From NCBI GenBank assembly GCA_973895155.1, contig OZ316893.1, positions 17,546,001-17,610,000 of the forward strand: a stretch of DNA of 64,000 nucleotides. Direction: 5' to 3'. Below, one piece after another: positions 34,232-45,500 of the stretch. The notes beneath the pieces were generated by a model. It worked only from the letters and a program-made list of their open reading frames with translations, was not told the DNA's origin and did not search any database. The position numbers and the translations under genes are program-made. This DNA is from Marsupella aquatica (Eukaryota; Marchantiophyta). Position 1 is the first letter of the stretch, and every line of letters starts with the position of its first letter.

Positions 34232-36946
34232 TCAAGGATAAAGCCCCATTTTCTTTCTGGACTTGGTTGATGGTTTAGAGCAAACACTCTTCACTCCATC
34301 AGGTGGGGGCAATTCCGGGTTTGGATGTCCAGGGACAGCCTCAACAAGTTCTAACATCCGCTTGAAGGAAACTTGAGATGGAGACTCTGGGTTAAAGGGC
34401 ATCGTGTTATTCTCTAAACTTGTCAAAGATCTACTTGTCACCTTCCTAGCGGATTCCACAGTCCCCACAGCCCTCGGTCTTTTCTTCAAATCCGCACCCT
34501 CCACTTTGGGTGTCAAGAAAGGCATTTTAGATGACTGGTCTTCACTGTCATCAGCCGGTTTGCATAAGATAGCCTCTGAAGAACTCAAGAAGATTTCTGT
34601 TTGGGCATAGACATTTTCCTGGACACATACATACAACCAAATTAATAATGAGGAAATTGAATGCTGACACCTGATCGATGATAATCTCAACTTTGTCATA
34701 ATTTCTTCTAATCTGAAAAGATGGATGACTGTGACTTGAGATATTCTCTTAATTATTTCAAGCGTCAACACATGCCATGCATTATGAATTCAATGAAGTT
34801 CAACCGATGCAATGGGTTTTCTACAGTAGGTGAAGATAAATGCAAACAAACGATTGATACAAAGTAGAGAGGTAATACAATGCAGTTGAGACAAAAGTAG
34901 ATGTACCCTTTGTTGCAAATATTGCATTTGCTCTCCAAGTTGTCTTCATTTTCCAAGATGAATACTGTGCTTCCCGTACACTTCTTTCAGGTCTTCGATG
35001 TAAGAAACACGCGTCTGCTCCGGATCCCCCTTGATGGGCAAGCCCCAACTTCGCAACCAATCATTAGAGAAAAGTGTCCCACAAGCAAAACACTTTGGAG
35101 CAGTCTCTGAGTTACCACCAATCAAATGAAACAGGCAGCTTGGATGATAGGTGTACCCACACGATGCTAGGATCCAATTATAACAATGATAGCCATTGCA
35201 ACAAACTGGACAACCCGATACTGTAACTTGGGTTGCCTCTGCATGAGCTGATGTTGCAACAAAGGTGGGTCTCAATTGCGGACACGGATTGCCAAGTACC
35301 GCTGCCAAAGTAGAATATTCAGACCTTTGAGCTCCCTCGGCTAACTTGAGTTCCTTCAATTTCAACTCCAGTGCTGCAGCCACTTTTCTCAATCGGTCCA
35401 CCATCCCTGGCAAGGTCTCATACCGCTTCCGGTCAACTTCAATGAGCTACTCCAATGTGTTCAACTCCTTCACAACGGTTCCTTGGCGCTCCTTCAACTC
35501 CACAATTTTTGCCTTTTCAGCCTTAAGCCGGTCTTCCAAAATGAGTGTGTACTGAGTGATCCCCTGTAATCATGGACAAGAAGCACTTTCCATTGTAAGA
35601 TTCTAGTACCTTGATTGTTGGACTAACAGTCTACACTGTTAAGTTACACAAATGCAGAACGCAATACAGGTCTAGCTACATAGCATGGAAAACTATAGAT
35701 TGACAATGTGGTTGCTGCAAACTGGCAATGACATACTTGAGAGTACATTACGCTTCACTTCAGGGAAAGGCTCCACTATGCATTCTCTTACACATCTAAG
35801 AAACAAACTTAGCGAGAATTTAAGCAACAAATATTAATACCTCATTGTTCTCGACTTCTTCTATGTTTTGCTCTAGCTCAAGCTCAGTCGTAAGTTCTTC
35901 AATTGCGTTGTCTGTTGACTCTATGCTCTGCCCAACTTCAGCTACCTCCATCTCCCTAGTTCTGAAATCATCACTGAGTTTTGCAAGCGTTCTTGGGTGA
36001 TCCCGTATAGACATATGTAGTCTCTCCAAGCTTGTTTCAACCGTAGCAAAATCCTGGTGAGTCTCACGTAGTCGGATCTCTGTTAACGATATTGCAGAGT
36101 CAAGAATTCCCAATAACAGTGCAGGGGCCCAGCTTCAGGAATGAAATGAACCTTCGGGATGTCCAAACTGTCCAAAGACAAGTGTGTATCCGCTTTGCTC
36201 TGCCCGATGTCCATCGCACCAGCTGCATTATCCCAAAGGCAGATCTTCAACTCCTTGGATGCATCAGTTGATGCGGAGGCTCTCTGAATTGCTTGAACTA
36301 CATCCTTAGTCTCTGTATCAAACTCTTTGGGCACCGGCGGTTGGTAGAAACGTGGCTTCCGGACACAAGGAGGCCCATCAGGCCTACCTTTCCCCTCTCG
36401 CTCCCATTGCAAAATCTGTCCCTTCAGCTTAGCAGCCGCATATCCTGCCCAATTGACTTTCCTATGAAGAACTCGCTCAGCGTAGGCCCCTTTCACAAAT
36501 GTATGAGCCAAAACTCCATTCACTGGTTTCTCATACCCATCCACAACTTGGGATAGATGTAGTATGTCTTCAATGGGAACACCTACGCAGTTATTCAGCT
36601 TATAACCGCTCCTTGTTTTCTCTCCAAAGCATGCAGCCAAATCATTGTCACGAATACCACTTATCTTATACGGATTCTCGCCTTCATCGGGGAGTCCAAA
36701 CGTCAATGCAAAATAAGATGCATCCTTCTGGAACTCTGCTGTATCCCAAGACTCCATGAGCTTCTCAACATTCTTGCCTCTAGAGGCTTTTGGCTTCTCA
36801 TCACATGCAGGAGGTGTTGCTACCTTAGAAGGTTTCTTTGCACTACGTTTACCAAGTACATTGACTGGGACCTGTGGTTCTACCGTGTTTTGTATCGATT
36901 CGACACCCACGACTCCATCAACTGTCGATGGAGCCTCAGTATCCAT
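34232..36946 (-). pseudogene. Element B accessory gene: coiled coil plus RING/PHD-like zinc finger
   Basis: Reading from ATG 36946. Exon one has a basic KRSAKKPSK segment and a region LMESWDTAEFQKDASYFALTFG with no known domain. It is followed by a frameshift near 36100 into a coiled coil (ELTTELELEQNIEEVE). After an intron (donor at about 35836, acceptor at about 35573) come more coiled coil and a Cys/His cluster CPVCCNGYHCYNWILASCG ... YHPSCL ... CFACGTLF..WLRSWG. This is a RING- or PHD-like pattern of about 55 residues. The last exon begins after GTGTCCAG at 34619 and ends at 34232 with a basic KKMGLYP end. A TAG at about 35455 interrupts the coiled coil. The role (nuclear, DNA- or chromatin-binding) is inference. 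Confidence 0.55.
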
Positions 36947-36959
36947 CAAAACCGCCTAA

Positions 36960-37985
36960 CAACAATGATGCCAATGCAACAAATAAACCAAACGCACAGC
37001 TTACCGAACTCCAAATGTTTTGCAGGAACCGACCGAATATTCAATAGCCGGAATCCCTAAGTAATGGCCAGAAAAAGAAAACAAATTGGTTCGCACTGCT
37101 TGCAGGGAAAACCTACAGTAGACGACGTCAAACTTATTGTTCAAGAAGATGTGGCTCACCACGACTCCAAGCAGCACTTGAACCAAACTCTGAAGAGACG
37201 CAGTCCAGCTTCAAGAATAGTTAGACCAAAAACCACAGTATGATCAGCAAGCGGTGCAAGCTTCAATCACCTCCACTCGAATCCCATGCACCAGTCGAGC
37301 TTCAGGAATACTTGACAAAAGCACACTACGAACAGCAACCGGCCCAACTCCAATCAGTTCCAATCGGATTCCACCGGTGATTCCTCACACAAGCCCAGGT
37401 TTAGGAATACTCCACAAACTCTTTGACACTACGAGCAGCAAATGGCCCGTGCTCCAAATGAATCACGGTCTCCAGTCGCATTCCACACAACAAATCACAG
37501 AGAAAATCAGGAAATCTATTGACAAACCTCATTCAGCCTCGAAGGACTCAAACTTAGACTCCACGAAAGAGTTGACACTAGCTCCAATCGATCAGCCCAC
37601 ACATCGGGGTCCAAAGAATTCAAAATGTGACAAGTTCCAGCATGCGCAAACCAAACACAGAGCTCAAGGACAGGCGGGGAAACCAATGGACATACAGAGG
37701 TTTCAGGGTGACAGGGCTGAATTTGAAAGTTCGACATTCAGAAACCAATGCTTACTAAAGGACAGCGGGGAAACCAATGCGCGGCTCAGGCAGGTTGGCG
37801 CTTCTTACCCTGCAAAGGACGTTTATAGTCAGTCTCTTTAGCAGTACTTTCAAAATTCAAATGGACTCCTATAACTTAGATCCTCCAATCCTGGCCATAC
37901 ATTTTCAAAGGACTCAAAGGTTCATAGTGCTTTTTTCCACAGTCCTTTTTGCGTCCTTTGGTACCCCTCGATCTTGCCATCCACC
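36960..37985. other. Right terminal region of element B
   Basis: Upstream of the zinc-finger gene, so it probably holds its promoter. It has dispersed AAGGACTC words (about 37541, 37904, 37940) and a repeated CGGGGAAACCAATG (37675 and 37767). The right TIR ends at 37985. The open plus-strand frame 37254-37841 has no domain or codon character and is not called. Confidence 0.5.
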
Positions 37986-37989
37986 GCAA

Positions 37990-38130
37990 CTATGCACACC
38001 GTGAATTAGTAAGTTCTCATTCTTTTCCGGTACCTTCTTTGAATCTTTCGAGTGTTCTATTTAAGAGCGCTCGGCGCTGGTTATAGATAAATTGTACTTT
38101 GACTCTAACTCGCTGCATCTCTTCGTGTAG
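37990..38130 (+). other. End of the ParB-like exon and following intron of the element A gene
   Basis: 37990-38005 completes the ParB-like exon after element B (ACTATGCACACCGTGAAT). GTAAGT follows at about 38008, and an acceptor CTTCGTGTAG ends at 38130. The 123-bp intron holds the A palindrome variant AGCGCTCGGCGCT (38066-38078), as do other A introns. Confidence 0.5.
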
Positions 38131-41024
38131 GCTTGGCCAAGCCGTTGTTGAGCCATCCTGGATTCTCGATGCAGATAGAATCAAACAAATTCTGGCGCAT
38201 GACCTTGAGTATTACAGTAAATTGATTGACCCGGATAATTTCAAGAAGTTTGAGAGCATTTGGCTAAAGACTCGGAAGGGGTCATGGTATACAAAGAAGA
38301 TGCCACAAGAAGCTCTTGTTTACATTCTATGTGAGAATAAGATAAAGTCCTATTCTCACCAATTCAAGCTTGACATGGAGGCAGCCGAGGCTCAAGGGAG
38401 TCCCTGGTCGGTGGACGAGATTTCCAAATTAACGCCATGCGGCCATGATGAAGGACGCAACCAAAGACTGGGCAGTGAAGTCCTCAAAAATTATGCCCTT
38501 GTTAAGTCCTGAATTTGAAGATTTTCTTAGTACATGTGCAGAAATGTATGCTGTCACAAAGAGAAACAAGAGAGAGAAGAAGCCTGACACCGTCGTATGT
38601 ACAATGGACCGCGCCCGATTGTTCAATGCTGTTTTTGCCCTAGACCCAAAGTTGCAAAGCACCCTACTTGTGGCACATTGCAATCCTGAGTTGCGGAGAC
38701 AGTTTTTCCACCCAGCAAGTGTTAACGACGACCCAGTCAAACAATGGTGTCATACTTGGATCACTTGGAATAGTGTAGAGGGAATTGTTGTCGGCATGTT
38801 ACATTCATGTCTGCGTGAAGTAGAGCAGACGATGCCCGCGACTAGATTAGAAGAGTGGAATTGTGGTTCATTTGATGATCTCGTTCAGTTTGTTACAAAT
38901 GAATTCAAGAGATATGGTGATTCTGTGAAGAGTAAGTTCTTTCACACTATGTGGCCTTCAAAGTATCCAGACAAAGAAGACTACACCCAGAAAAACCAGA
39001 AGCGGGCTAAAAGGTATCTTTACAAGTTCTACATGCACATGGAGGTAACCAAACCTGATTACTTCTGGGCATATCCTACAGCTTTCATGAAGTGGATTAC
39101 AATAAGTGAGGATGACGCCATAGCTGATTTGTACTCCATGTACCCAGCGGAGGGCATATTTCCTCCGAGACCTATGACAGAATGGGAGAGAACTCACTGC
39201 CCCTGGTATCTAGATACAGATAGATGGGATTCTCCTTTTGATCAAAGGGAGAAAGATGCATTCCATAAGCTTTCAAAGCTAAACCCACATACCAGCAAAA
39301 ATTGTGTCCGACATGAAGCAGGGCCTGCTAGACGATGTAGACAAGTCTGCCACTGGCTTGCAAAGTATCTGTGAAACGACTATTGTTCATGTGGACCGAA
39401 GTCAAAAACCTCGAGCTAAAGCAAAAGCGGAGTTAGCAGCACCAAGCGAGTCAACGAAATCTGGGAGGAAAAGTGAGTATAATGTTCCGTGGTTTGGCCA
39501 GCGCCTGGCGGTGGCTAGAACTGTGATGCGAATTCACATTTCTTTCTAGATTCTTAGGCCATCGTTGAGACCTAAGTGATTTGCATTTGGTTAGGCGCTA
39601 GCTTGTTTCAATACTCGGGATTTACTTGTTCTAACTAAGACCTATTGATAATTTAGGAGGGAGGAAGTCTAATACAGCGGGAACAGGAGATACTAAAGTG
39701 GATGCTACATCTGAAGTTTCTGAGGCAAACACCGGAGCCCGATCGGACCCCATTACTCCTGTCGATAAGGGGAAAGTAATAGTTCCGGTCGACACCACAA
39801 GTACCAAGAAGAAAAGAAAGAGAGCTATCAAAGGTGGACCTTCTTCAAGGGAGAGTGTTGCAGCATCTGGTGTCCAACGTGAAGTTGGAAACTTCAAAAC
39901 TAGATTGTCTCGTCATGCCATGGTTGAGACAAGCATATCCGAATTTTTTGACTCGACTTTCAACAAGGGGGAAAAACCTGATTGGGTTAGTTATGTGGAG
40001 AAGTGGGGGAAGGATCTCGTTAAGTCGGGATATAAAGAGAAGGGTGTTGTGCGGGGAGGAAAAGAAAGATCGTTTGGAGTGGATGTGGGTTTCATTACCT
40101 ACCGACCGGGTTCAAACCAACGATCATAGATAAGAAGGTTCCTAAATGGAACACTCCAGATCACTCCATGGCTAGATCTTTTTTCAAGTCCATGGATCCA
40201 TTTCTATCAGATGATGGATTCCTTGCAATTCTACAAATGGGGAGTATGATCCCATGTCTCAAGTCATTGCTGCCTGTCAGGAATCCAAGAAATTTCAGTG
40301 CATATGCACGCATAATGTTGTTATGTCTGTCCCGATGTACGCGGCAAAGACAGACCGTCAGGTAATTATGTACTCTTAACTATGTCGCATTTTGAATTAT
40401 ATCTCATTTAACCTGGAGTTGCCAACTGACACTTGGGATTGCTTTCCGCAGATGTTTACCCTCAGGCTGGACATATTTGGTCGAATTAATGGGAAATGCA
40501 AAATTCCCAAAGACCCTAAATTCCGTCCACTCTCCATCAGTGAGGACCCCTCGGTCACCAATTTGATCGGACTCCCTTCTCTCAAATCCGATCCATTCCC
40601 ACAAATGGAATTTTCTGGAAATGCTCGCCTGTCTGTTGGGTTTATGCAATCTGTCATTGAGCTTGTCACCCGACCTCGTGATATTTTTATGGATTGGACC
40701 GCTGGGGCTGGAAGCTCCTTCATTGCTGGAGACTTCTCCGGGAGGTTTGTGCTCGGGATAGAACATAGAAAAGAATTTATTGAAACCACTTCGAAGGTTT
40801 TCATGGATTTTTTGTCTCCCAAAGAGATTGCGTTTTTACCTCCATCTGTTCCTATTGCCGACAGAAAGAAGCAAGATAAGCTTCGGTCGGTACTCAATTT
40901 TGATTCTGATGATGAGTCCAGTGAAGGTGGAGATGGAGAGGAACAAGGTACAGGGGACTCGGAGGAGGAAAAGGAAGAACCTCGTCGATCTCCTGATGAA
41001 ACCGATAGTGATGACTCTTCCGAG
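38131..41024 (+). pseudogene. DNA-methyltransferase-like gene of element A (continues the ParB-like exon), decayed
   Basis: Exons are about 38131-39472, 39657-40361 and 40452-41024, with short GT-AG introns. The first exon is unrecognised (SYSHQFKLDMEAAEAQG; DKEDYTQKNQKRAKRY; YFWAYPTAFMKWI). It is frameshifted near 38445 and 39300. The second has a basic KKKRKRA stretch, a frameshift near 40095, then GFHYLPTGFKPTIIDKK and FKSMDPFLSDDGFLAILQMGS, like the strand after the catalytic loop of beta-class DNA methyltransferases. The third has DIFMDWTAGAGSS and FVLGIEHRKEF, matching methyltransferase motifs I and II, then an acidic Ser/Glu/Asp tail. No DPPY/NPPY catalytic motif is visible, so catalysis is doubtful. 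The motif order IV-like then I fits beta-class enzymes. The gene is divergent from the MULE transposase. Confidence 0.55.
39473..39656 (+). repeat. Methyltransferase-gene intron with an A palindrome
   Basis: Donor AAAA|GTGAGT, acceptor ATAATTTAG. It contains AGCGCCTGGCG (39500-39510), a partly decayed copy of the palindrome. Confidence 0.6.
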
Positions 41025-41130
41025 TAATGTTCATAAACTTGTAAGCTTCTTTCTCCATTCCATCAAATTTATAACATTTATGTGTTGTTTTGGAGAAAGG
41101 CACCTAACTTGATGGATTTTGTTTGATCAG

Positions 41131-41440
41131 GTCAGAGTGGAATGCAAGGAGACGTTTCAAACTGCGAAGGAGGGTTGCTAGACACAACATAGAAACACCA
41201 GAAAAACCTTTTGTTCTTCCCTCCTATGCAGAGAAAGCCGCAAGGAAAGCCGAGAGTACAAGGACGCTTTGCTGGGAAAACAAAGGTCTTCGGTTACGAA
41301 GGGGTGTTGACAGGAAGTTCATTAAACATCCTTATGTTGATGACTTCTCCCGCAGCCAGTACGTAGATGATGAGGCTGTGTCCACGGACAAATCCGAGAG
41401 TTTAGATTCTGGTTCCGAATCAGAATCTGTAGAATTGTGA
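41131..41440 (+). CDS. Possible last exon of the methyltransferase-like gene
   Basis: It starts after a clean acceptor (TTTGATCAG, 41130) paired with a donor at 41041. It encodes a basic segment (EWNARRRFKLRRRVARH) and an acidic Ser/Glu end (DKSESLDSGSESESVEL). The preceding exon has a stop at 41025-41027 in its main frame, so this may be a real 3' exon reached in another frame (frameshift) or a separate small frame. Two A palindromes follow directly at 41476-41489 and 41561-41572. Confidence 0.4.
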
Positions 41441-42141
41441 CACGTATTGAGGAATTTAGGGAAAAATCTTTTACCAGCGCCTGGCGCTAGTACCAACTTG
41501 TATTCAAATCCTCTCATTGAGTCCCTATAAATTAATGTCTGATTCCTTGTGTTTTTTACAAGCGCAGGCGCTCGCCAAATGGATATTCATAAAGTGAATA
41601 TTTCTAGCTCTTATTTGTGTAACACGGCCGTTTGGTCTTTGTCGTGTCCTACCAACGGTCATCATAATGAGACAAATAGTAGTCAATACATAGTATAATA
41701 TACGTTTTGGATACCAACGGCCATTTCATTTAGGTCCGTTAGTTTTCTAAAGAAACCCACATCGGCTGTATTCGGACGACATTTTTGGATCTCTTGGATG
41801 ACATATTTGGATCTCTTGTTGACAACTTTTTTGCACGACATTTTTGGATCTCTTGTTGATGACATCTCTCTCGGATGACATTTTAGGATCTCTTTTTGAC
41901 AACAGTTTTCAAGGACGACACTTGTCACAGACGACAAGTTTTTGGACAGGGGATTGTTTTGGGACCGACGCCCGTTTGCGGCCCGTTTGCGGGAGATACA
42001 TTTCGGGTGTTTCGCGAGAGACATTTCTCCTAGACGAGATCTTTCGGACCCATGACCATTTTTGGACCTTTGTGGACCTTTTGCGGACAGTTTTTGTGTT
42101 TTTTCAGAGGGGAAGTTGCCACTAGATCGGATTTATTAAAC
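41441..42141. other. 3' flank of the methyltransferase gene with palindromes and GGATCTCTTG repeats
   Basis: A palindromes at 41476 and 41561. Between about 41770 and 41905, four to five copies of GACATTTTTGGATCTCTTG with TTGATGACA spacers form a degenerate tandem array. ACTTGTC ... GACAAGT at about 41920-41940 is an inverted pair, and GCCCGTTTGCG is directly repeated at 41968-41990. No gene in this stretch. Confidence 0.55.
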
Positions 42142-42440
42142 ATGGAGAGAAACGGTGAGCTCATGGATTGGGAGACAGCGTTCCTCCCTTCTCGTGTGCG
42201 TCCGGAAGAGAGCCATTTCCGTTCTTTTGAGTCACGGATGGCGACTAAAGAGACTGAAACCTCTACATTCCGGAACCATCACACTCTACCGTATGATGAA
42301 GCTATTAGTCCTGGAGAAAAGAACATCCCATGGATCGTTGATTCTCCTCCGCTCCCATTCACAAGCAAGTTCTCGTCTCATCAGGCTGTTCCCGTTGATG
42401 GTGTACTGCCAATCGATAGGAGAGTTCAAGAAATGTTTGG
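42142..42440 (+). CDS. First exon of a further element A gene (unrecognised, truncated)
   Basis: ATG 42142 opens MERNGELMDWETAFLPSR and runs about 100 codons to a strong donor (TTTGG|GTGAGT at 42441). No domain is recognised; it is charged and proline-containing near the end. The following intron received the family 2 element at 42534 and holds A palindromes at 46393 and 46516. No convincing next exon is seen before the element ends at 46963, so the gene is probably truncated, or this is a leader exon. Confidence 0.35.
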
Positions 42441-42528
42441 GTGAGTTGACTTTAAGGACAATAACATTCCCAATGAAGGTTATACGAGGGCAGTCCGTCG
42501 GGGTCCTTCTGAGAGATACATTCGATTG

Positions 42529-42533
42529 CGTGG
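42529..42533. repeat. Target-site duplication of family 2 copy A (CGTGG), left
   Basis: CGTGG recurs at 46235-46239, directly after the element end GGCGTCACA. Confidence 0.8.
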
Positions 42534-45500
42534 TGTCACGTCATCAGCCTTGGCCTTAACTCGGGCTTTAGCTTTAAACGGGCACCTCCTTCGTAAATAT
42601 GAGGGTTCGGGCAGGGAGGGAAGCGCGTAATGCACCTAATTCACGTAAACTAGCGCTAAGTGCGCCTACTATTAGATACGGACATCTCCTAGGTATGGTT
42701 TATGTTCCGCCGCCGGAACGTACCTTAGTCGATAACAAGATCGACCCCGGCTTAAGGACTTCTAAGCCTTCGTGTTGTCCGCCTTTGATCCGAATTCAAT
42801 GATACAGGTCCTCAACCCGTGCTCGCAACCACATACCCGCAAGCTGCACCCCGTGCACAACTCGGGTAGTGCGTTCGGCCCGGTATTGCCACCTATACAC
42901 GAGATTCACACACACATACACGCGTACAAGCATACAATCTCGATTTACACGAAGGAAATAATGGGAAAGGATTTTACTACATAGGGGACATGTGCGTACA
43001 CTTGGTTGACCCGACAGCTCCGGAATGAACAGATTCAAGGCCGAGAGAGTATACTACAATGGAGCCCGGCTCCGCACTCACCCGACGAGCTTAGTCCTAC
43101 CCCCTCCCCTTGGTACTCTTTCACTCCCAGAGGTCGGGACTCCCCGCGCATACCACGGATGTCCAACTCTGAGACTAAAACCCCCCCTTGCCTCTACCGA
43201 GGGGTGCACTAAATACTAAGGGCCGGGGAACGGAGTGTCCTCCCGACCGAAGATTCGCTGACTTAGGTCCTAACTAATCTAACTGTTAGGCCAAAAAACG
43301 GCTGTGTCTTATTAGAAGATCCTAATCTACGCAGGCTGGACAGCATGGCAGTGCTGTTGTAACTAAGGCAGGTGCCTATCCCAAGAGCCTGACTTAGCTA
43401 CTCCTAACCCTATTCTATTCCTACTCTGCCGCTAATGCCTGGTACGCTTGCCAGAGCCGCCCGAGTGGGAGCGGCCATCCCGCTGCTTACGAAGTCTGTC
43501 GTTGTTTGCCTTGAGGAGCTGGACCTGGTCCAGCAAAGATTCATTCTCTCGCTTCGCCGCGTCTGTCCCCTTCGCTGCCTCCTGGCATGCCTCCTCCAGC
43601 TGCTGGGCGTCGCTCGTCAGCTTGCCCGCCAGCTGGTCCTGCTTCTCGGCTTTGGTTTGGAGCCGTGCCACTTTGGCCTGTAGCAACTACCTTTACTGCG
43701 GCAACTAACTCCTGATTGAAGAAACAGGCTACCTTCCGGGCCATGAACTCCCCGGTATCCCAGGCAATTTGATGAGAGAAATCTCCCAAAAGCCCGTTCA
43801 GAAATGTACCCGGTACGAAGAGTTCCGGGTGGTCCAGGTTGTGCCTGTCCGGAGTTGGGCACGGGCAGACGTCAACACGCGCAGGGGCCGGGGCAGTGAC
43901 ATCCAGCCCTGGGGACGTAATGTTGGAAGGGGCTGGAGTGTCCTCCTGCAACAATGTCCGGTTCTCCGGAATAGCCATCGGTGGGTCTTTCGGAGACCCA
44001 GGCTCGAGTAAGACCTCCGCTGTACCGACTTCTGTACTTAGCCCGGCCTGTTGGATCGCATCAACGGTTGCGATAACCGACCCATCCGGTACCTCCTTGG
44101 TTACGACTACAACTACTTGTGGAGGTGGGGTGGGTGAAGCTTGCGTCTCCGCTGGACTTCGGGCCTCGGGTTGGGGCCGTCTCTCCAAGGCCGGAAAAAC
44201 CCACCTAGCTGGGACCAGCTTTGTAATGTTGACACGGGGAAGGGTTCGTCGATCAAACCGAGCGTACCACTCAAGAATGATCTCGATGTGGCTAGCGAAA
44301 TACGCCTTCCCGCCAATGTACAGCGTCTTCCTTCGCCGCTCCATCTCTTCATGGAATTTCTTAGCAAAGTACGACGCCCACTTCCTAGGTCAATAGTTCT
44401 TGACCTGGATAACCTGGGCGGCGGAGATCTCCCCCCGGGGTTCCATCATGTGGAGGGCGTACCTTTGGAACTCCAGTCACTCAGCTATCTCGGGGATGAG
44501 GCAGGTCCTCATCACGAACCCGTTGTCCACTGCTCCTTCTGAGGGAAAACTCGAGGATTGGTACTTGGCTCCCTTGCCCCCGGGAGCCCGTGATTCGACT
44601 CGATGGTCACCTTCGGGTAATCCGAAGATCATCTTGAGCCGTTCTTCCGTGAGGGACATATTCCTTCCCCGCAGCCGAGTATGCTGACGTGCGTCATCAT
44701 AATTCTTGACGAATTCTGTCATGTCCTCCCCGTAGTACCTGCAAGTGTTCCAGGGCAGAGCGGCGAGGTGCTCGAATCCCTGAGTCTTCAGGTACACCAC
44801 ATGCTTGGGATGGAGGATGTTCTTATGCACGTTTTCCCCCATGCGGTGCATTGTCACCTTGGCCACGGCTACCGTGGCCAATGGTAACCCGGATGCAGTG
44901 GCGGGTTCCTTCCTCTTCTTCCCCCGTGACTGGCTCGGGGAAGGTGACACCTCCCTATCCTCTCGATCGGGCATAGGTAGTGCTACCGCCGTTAGTATTG
45001 GTCCCGGGGCGGCCACGGTCACCGTGTTGTCTACTGGAGCCGCTCCTTGGGTCCGAGCATGGGGAGGGGACGATGTAGTGTTGGCCCCCTGAGTGTTTGC
45101 TCCTCTGGGCTGCCTGAGCAAGGGTGGGGTAGCCTCATCATTGTCGCTAAGGTCCACAGCGTTGATGACGGAGCGTACTTGTACTGCTGGCGGGGCGATC
45201 GGCGGTGGGGGTTGGCTAGGCTGAGGCTGAGACTGAAGCTGAGCCTGAAGTTGAGCCTGAGCTTGAGTCTGCGTTGGTACGGGTACGGGTATGGGGTCCA
45301 CTGGGCTGGCGCCGGTGTTTGCGGGTCTAGTTCCCATGAAGCTCTGCAGGTGCTGGTAGAAGTTCTCCGAAGCAAGTGCGGACAACCTTGTCAAACGGGT
45401 AGTGCTGGACTCGCTGTTGATGATAGCCCGAACCTGAGCAGGGATGTCGTTGCAAGTCGATCGTACCCGGGATATTGAAGACCTCGTCCGGAAGCCAAAG

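Larger units (their letters stand above)
14984..37985. mobile_element. Element B: DNA transposon with 33-bp-class TIRs and AGTCCTT palindromes
   Basis: Left end GGTGGATGGCAAGATTGAGG; the reversed right end is GGTGGATGGCAAGATCGAGG. Both continue with GGTACYAAA and an AAAAAGGACT motif. The 4-bp duplication is GCAA. The element spans 23.0 kb, or about 12.9 kb without the copia insertion. It carries a DDE-type transposase pseudogene on the plus strand and, convergent to it, a zinc-finger/coiled-coil gene and an unrecognised frame. Clusters of AAGGACTxxAGTCCTT lie 3' of the transposase (19.9-20.35 kb) and between the two minus-strand frames (33.47-33.86 kb), with single copies near the ends. The superfamily is not assigned. 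Confidence 0.75.

Noticed and set aside
37254-37841. 195-codon plus-strand open frame in the right arm of element B
   Set aside because: Low-complexity Ser/Thr/His-rich reading of a repeat-containing region upstream of a minus-strand gene; no domain and no splice context.
40392-41027. Protein methyltransferase or other SAM enzyme instead of a DNA methyltransferase
   Set aside because: Not fully excluded, but DWTAGAGSS plus LGIEHRKEF near the C-terminus, after a PFLSDDGFLAIL strand, fits the beta-class DNA enzymes better; kept as DNA-methyltransferase-like with moderate confidence.
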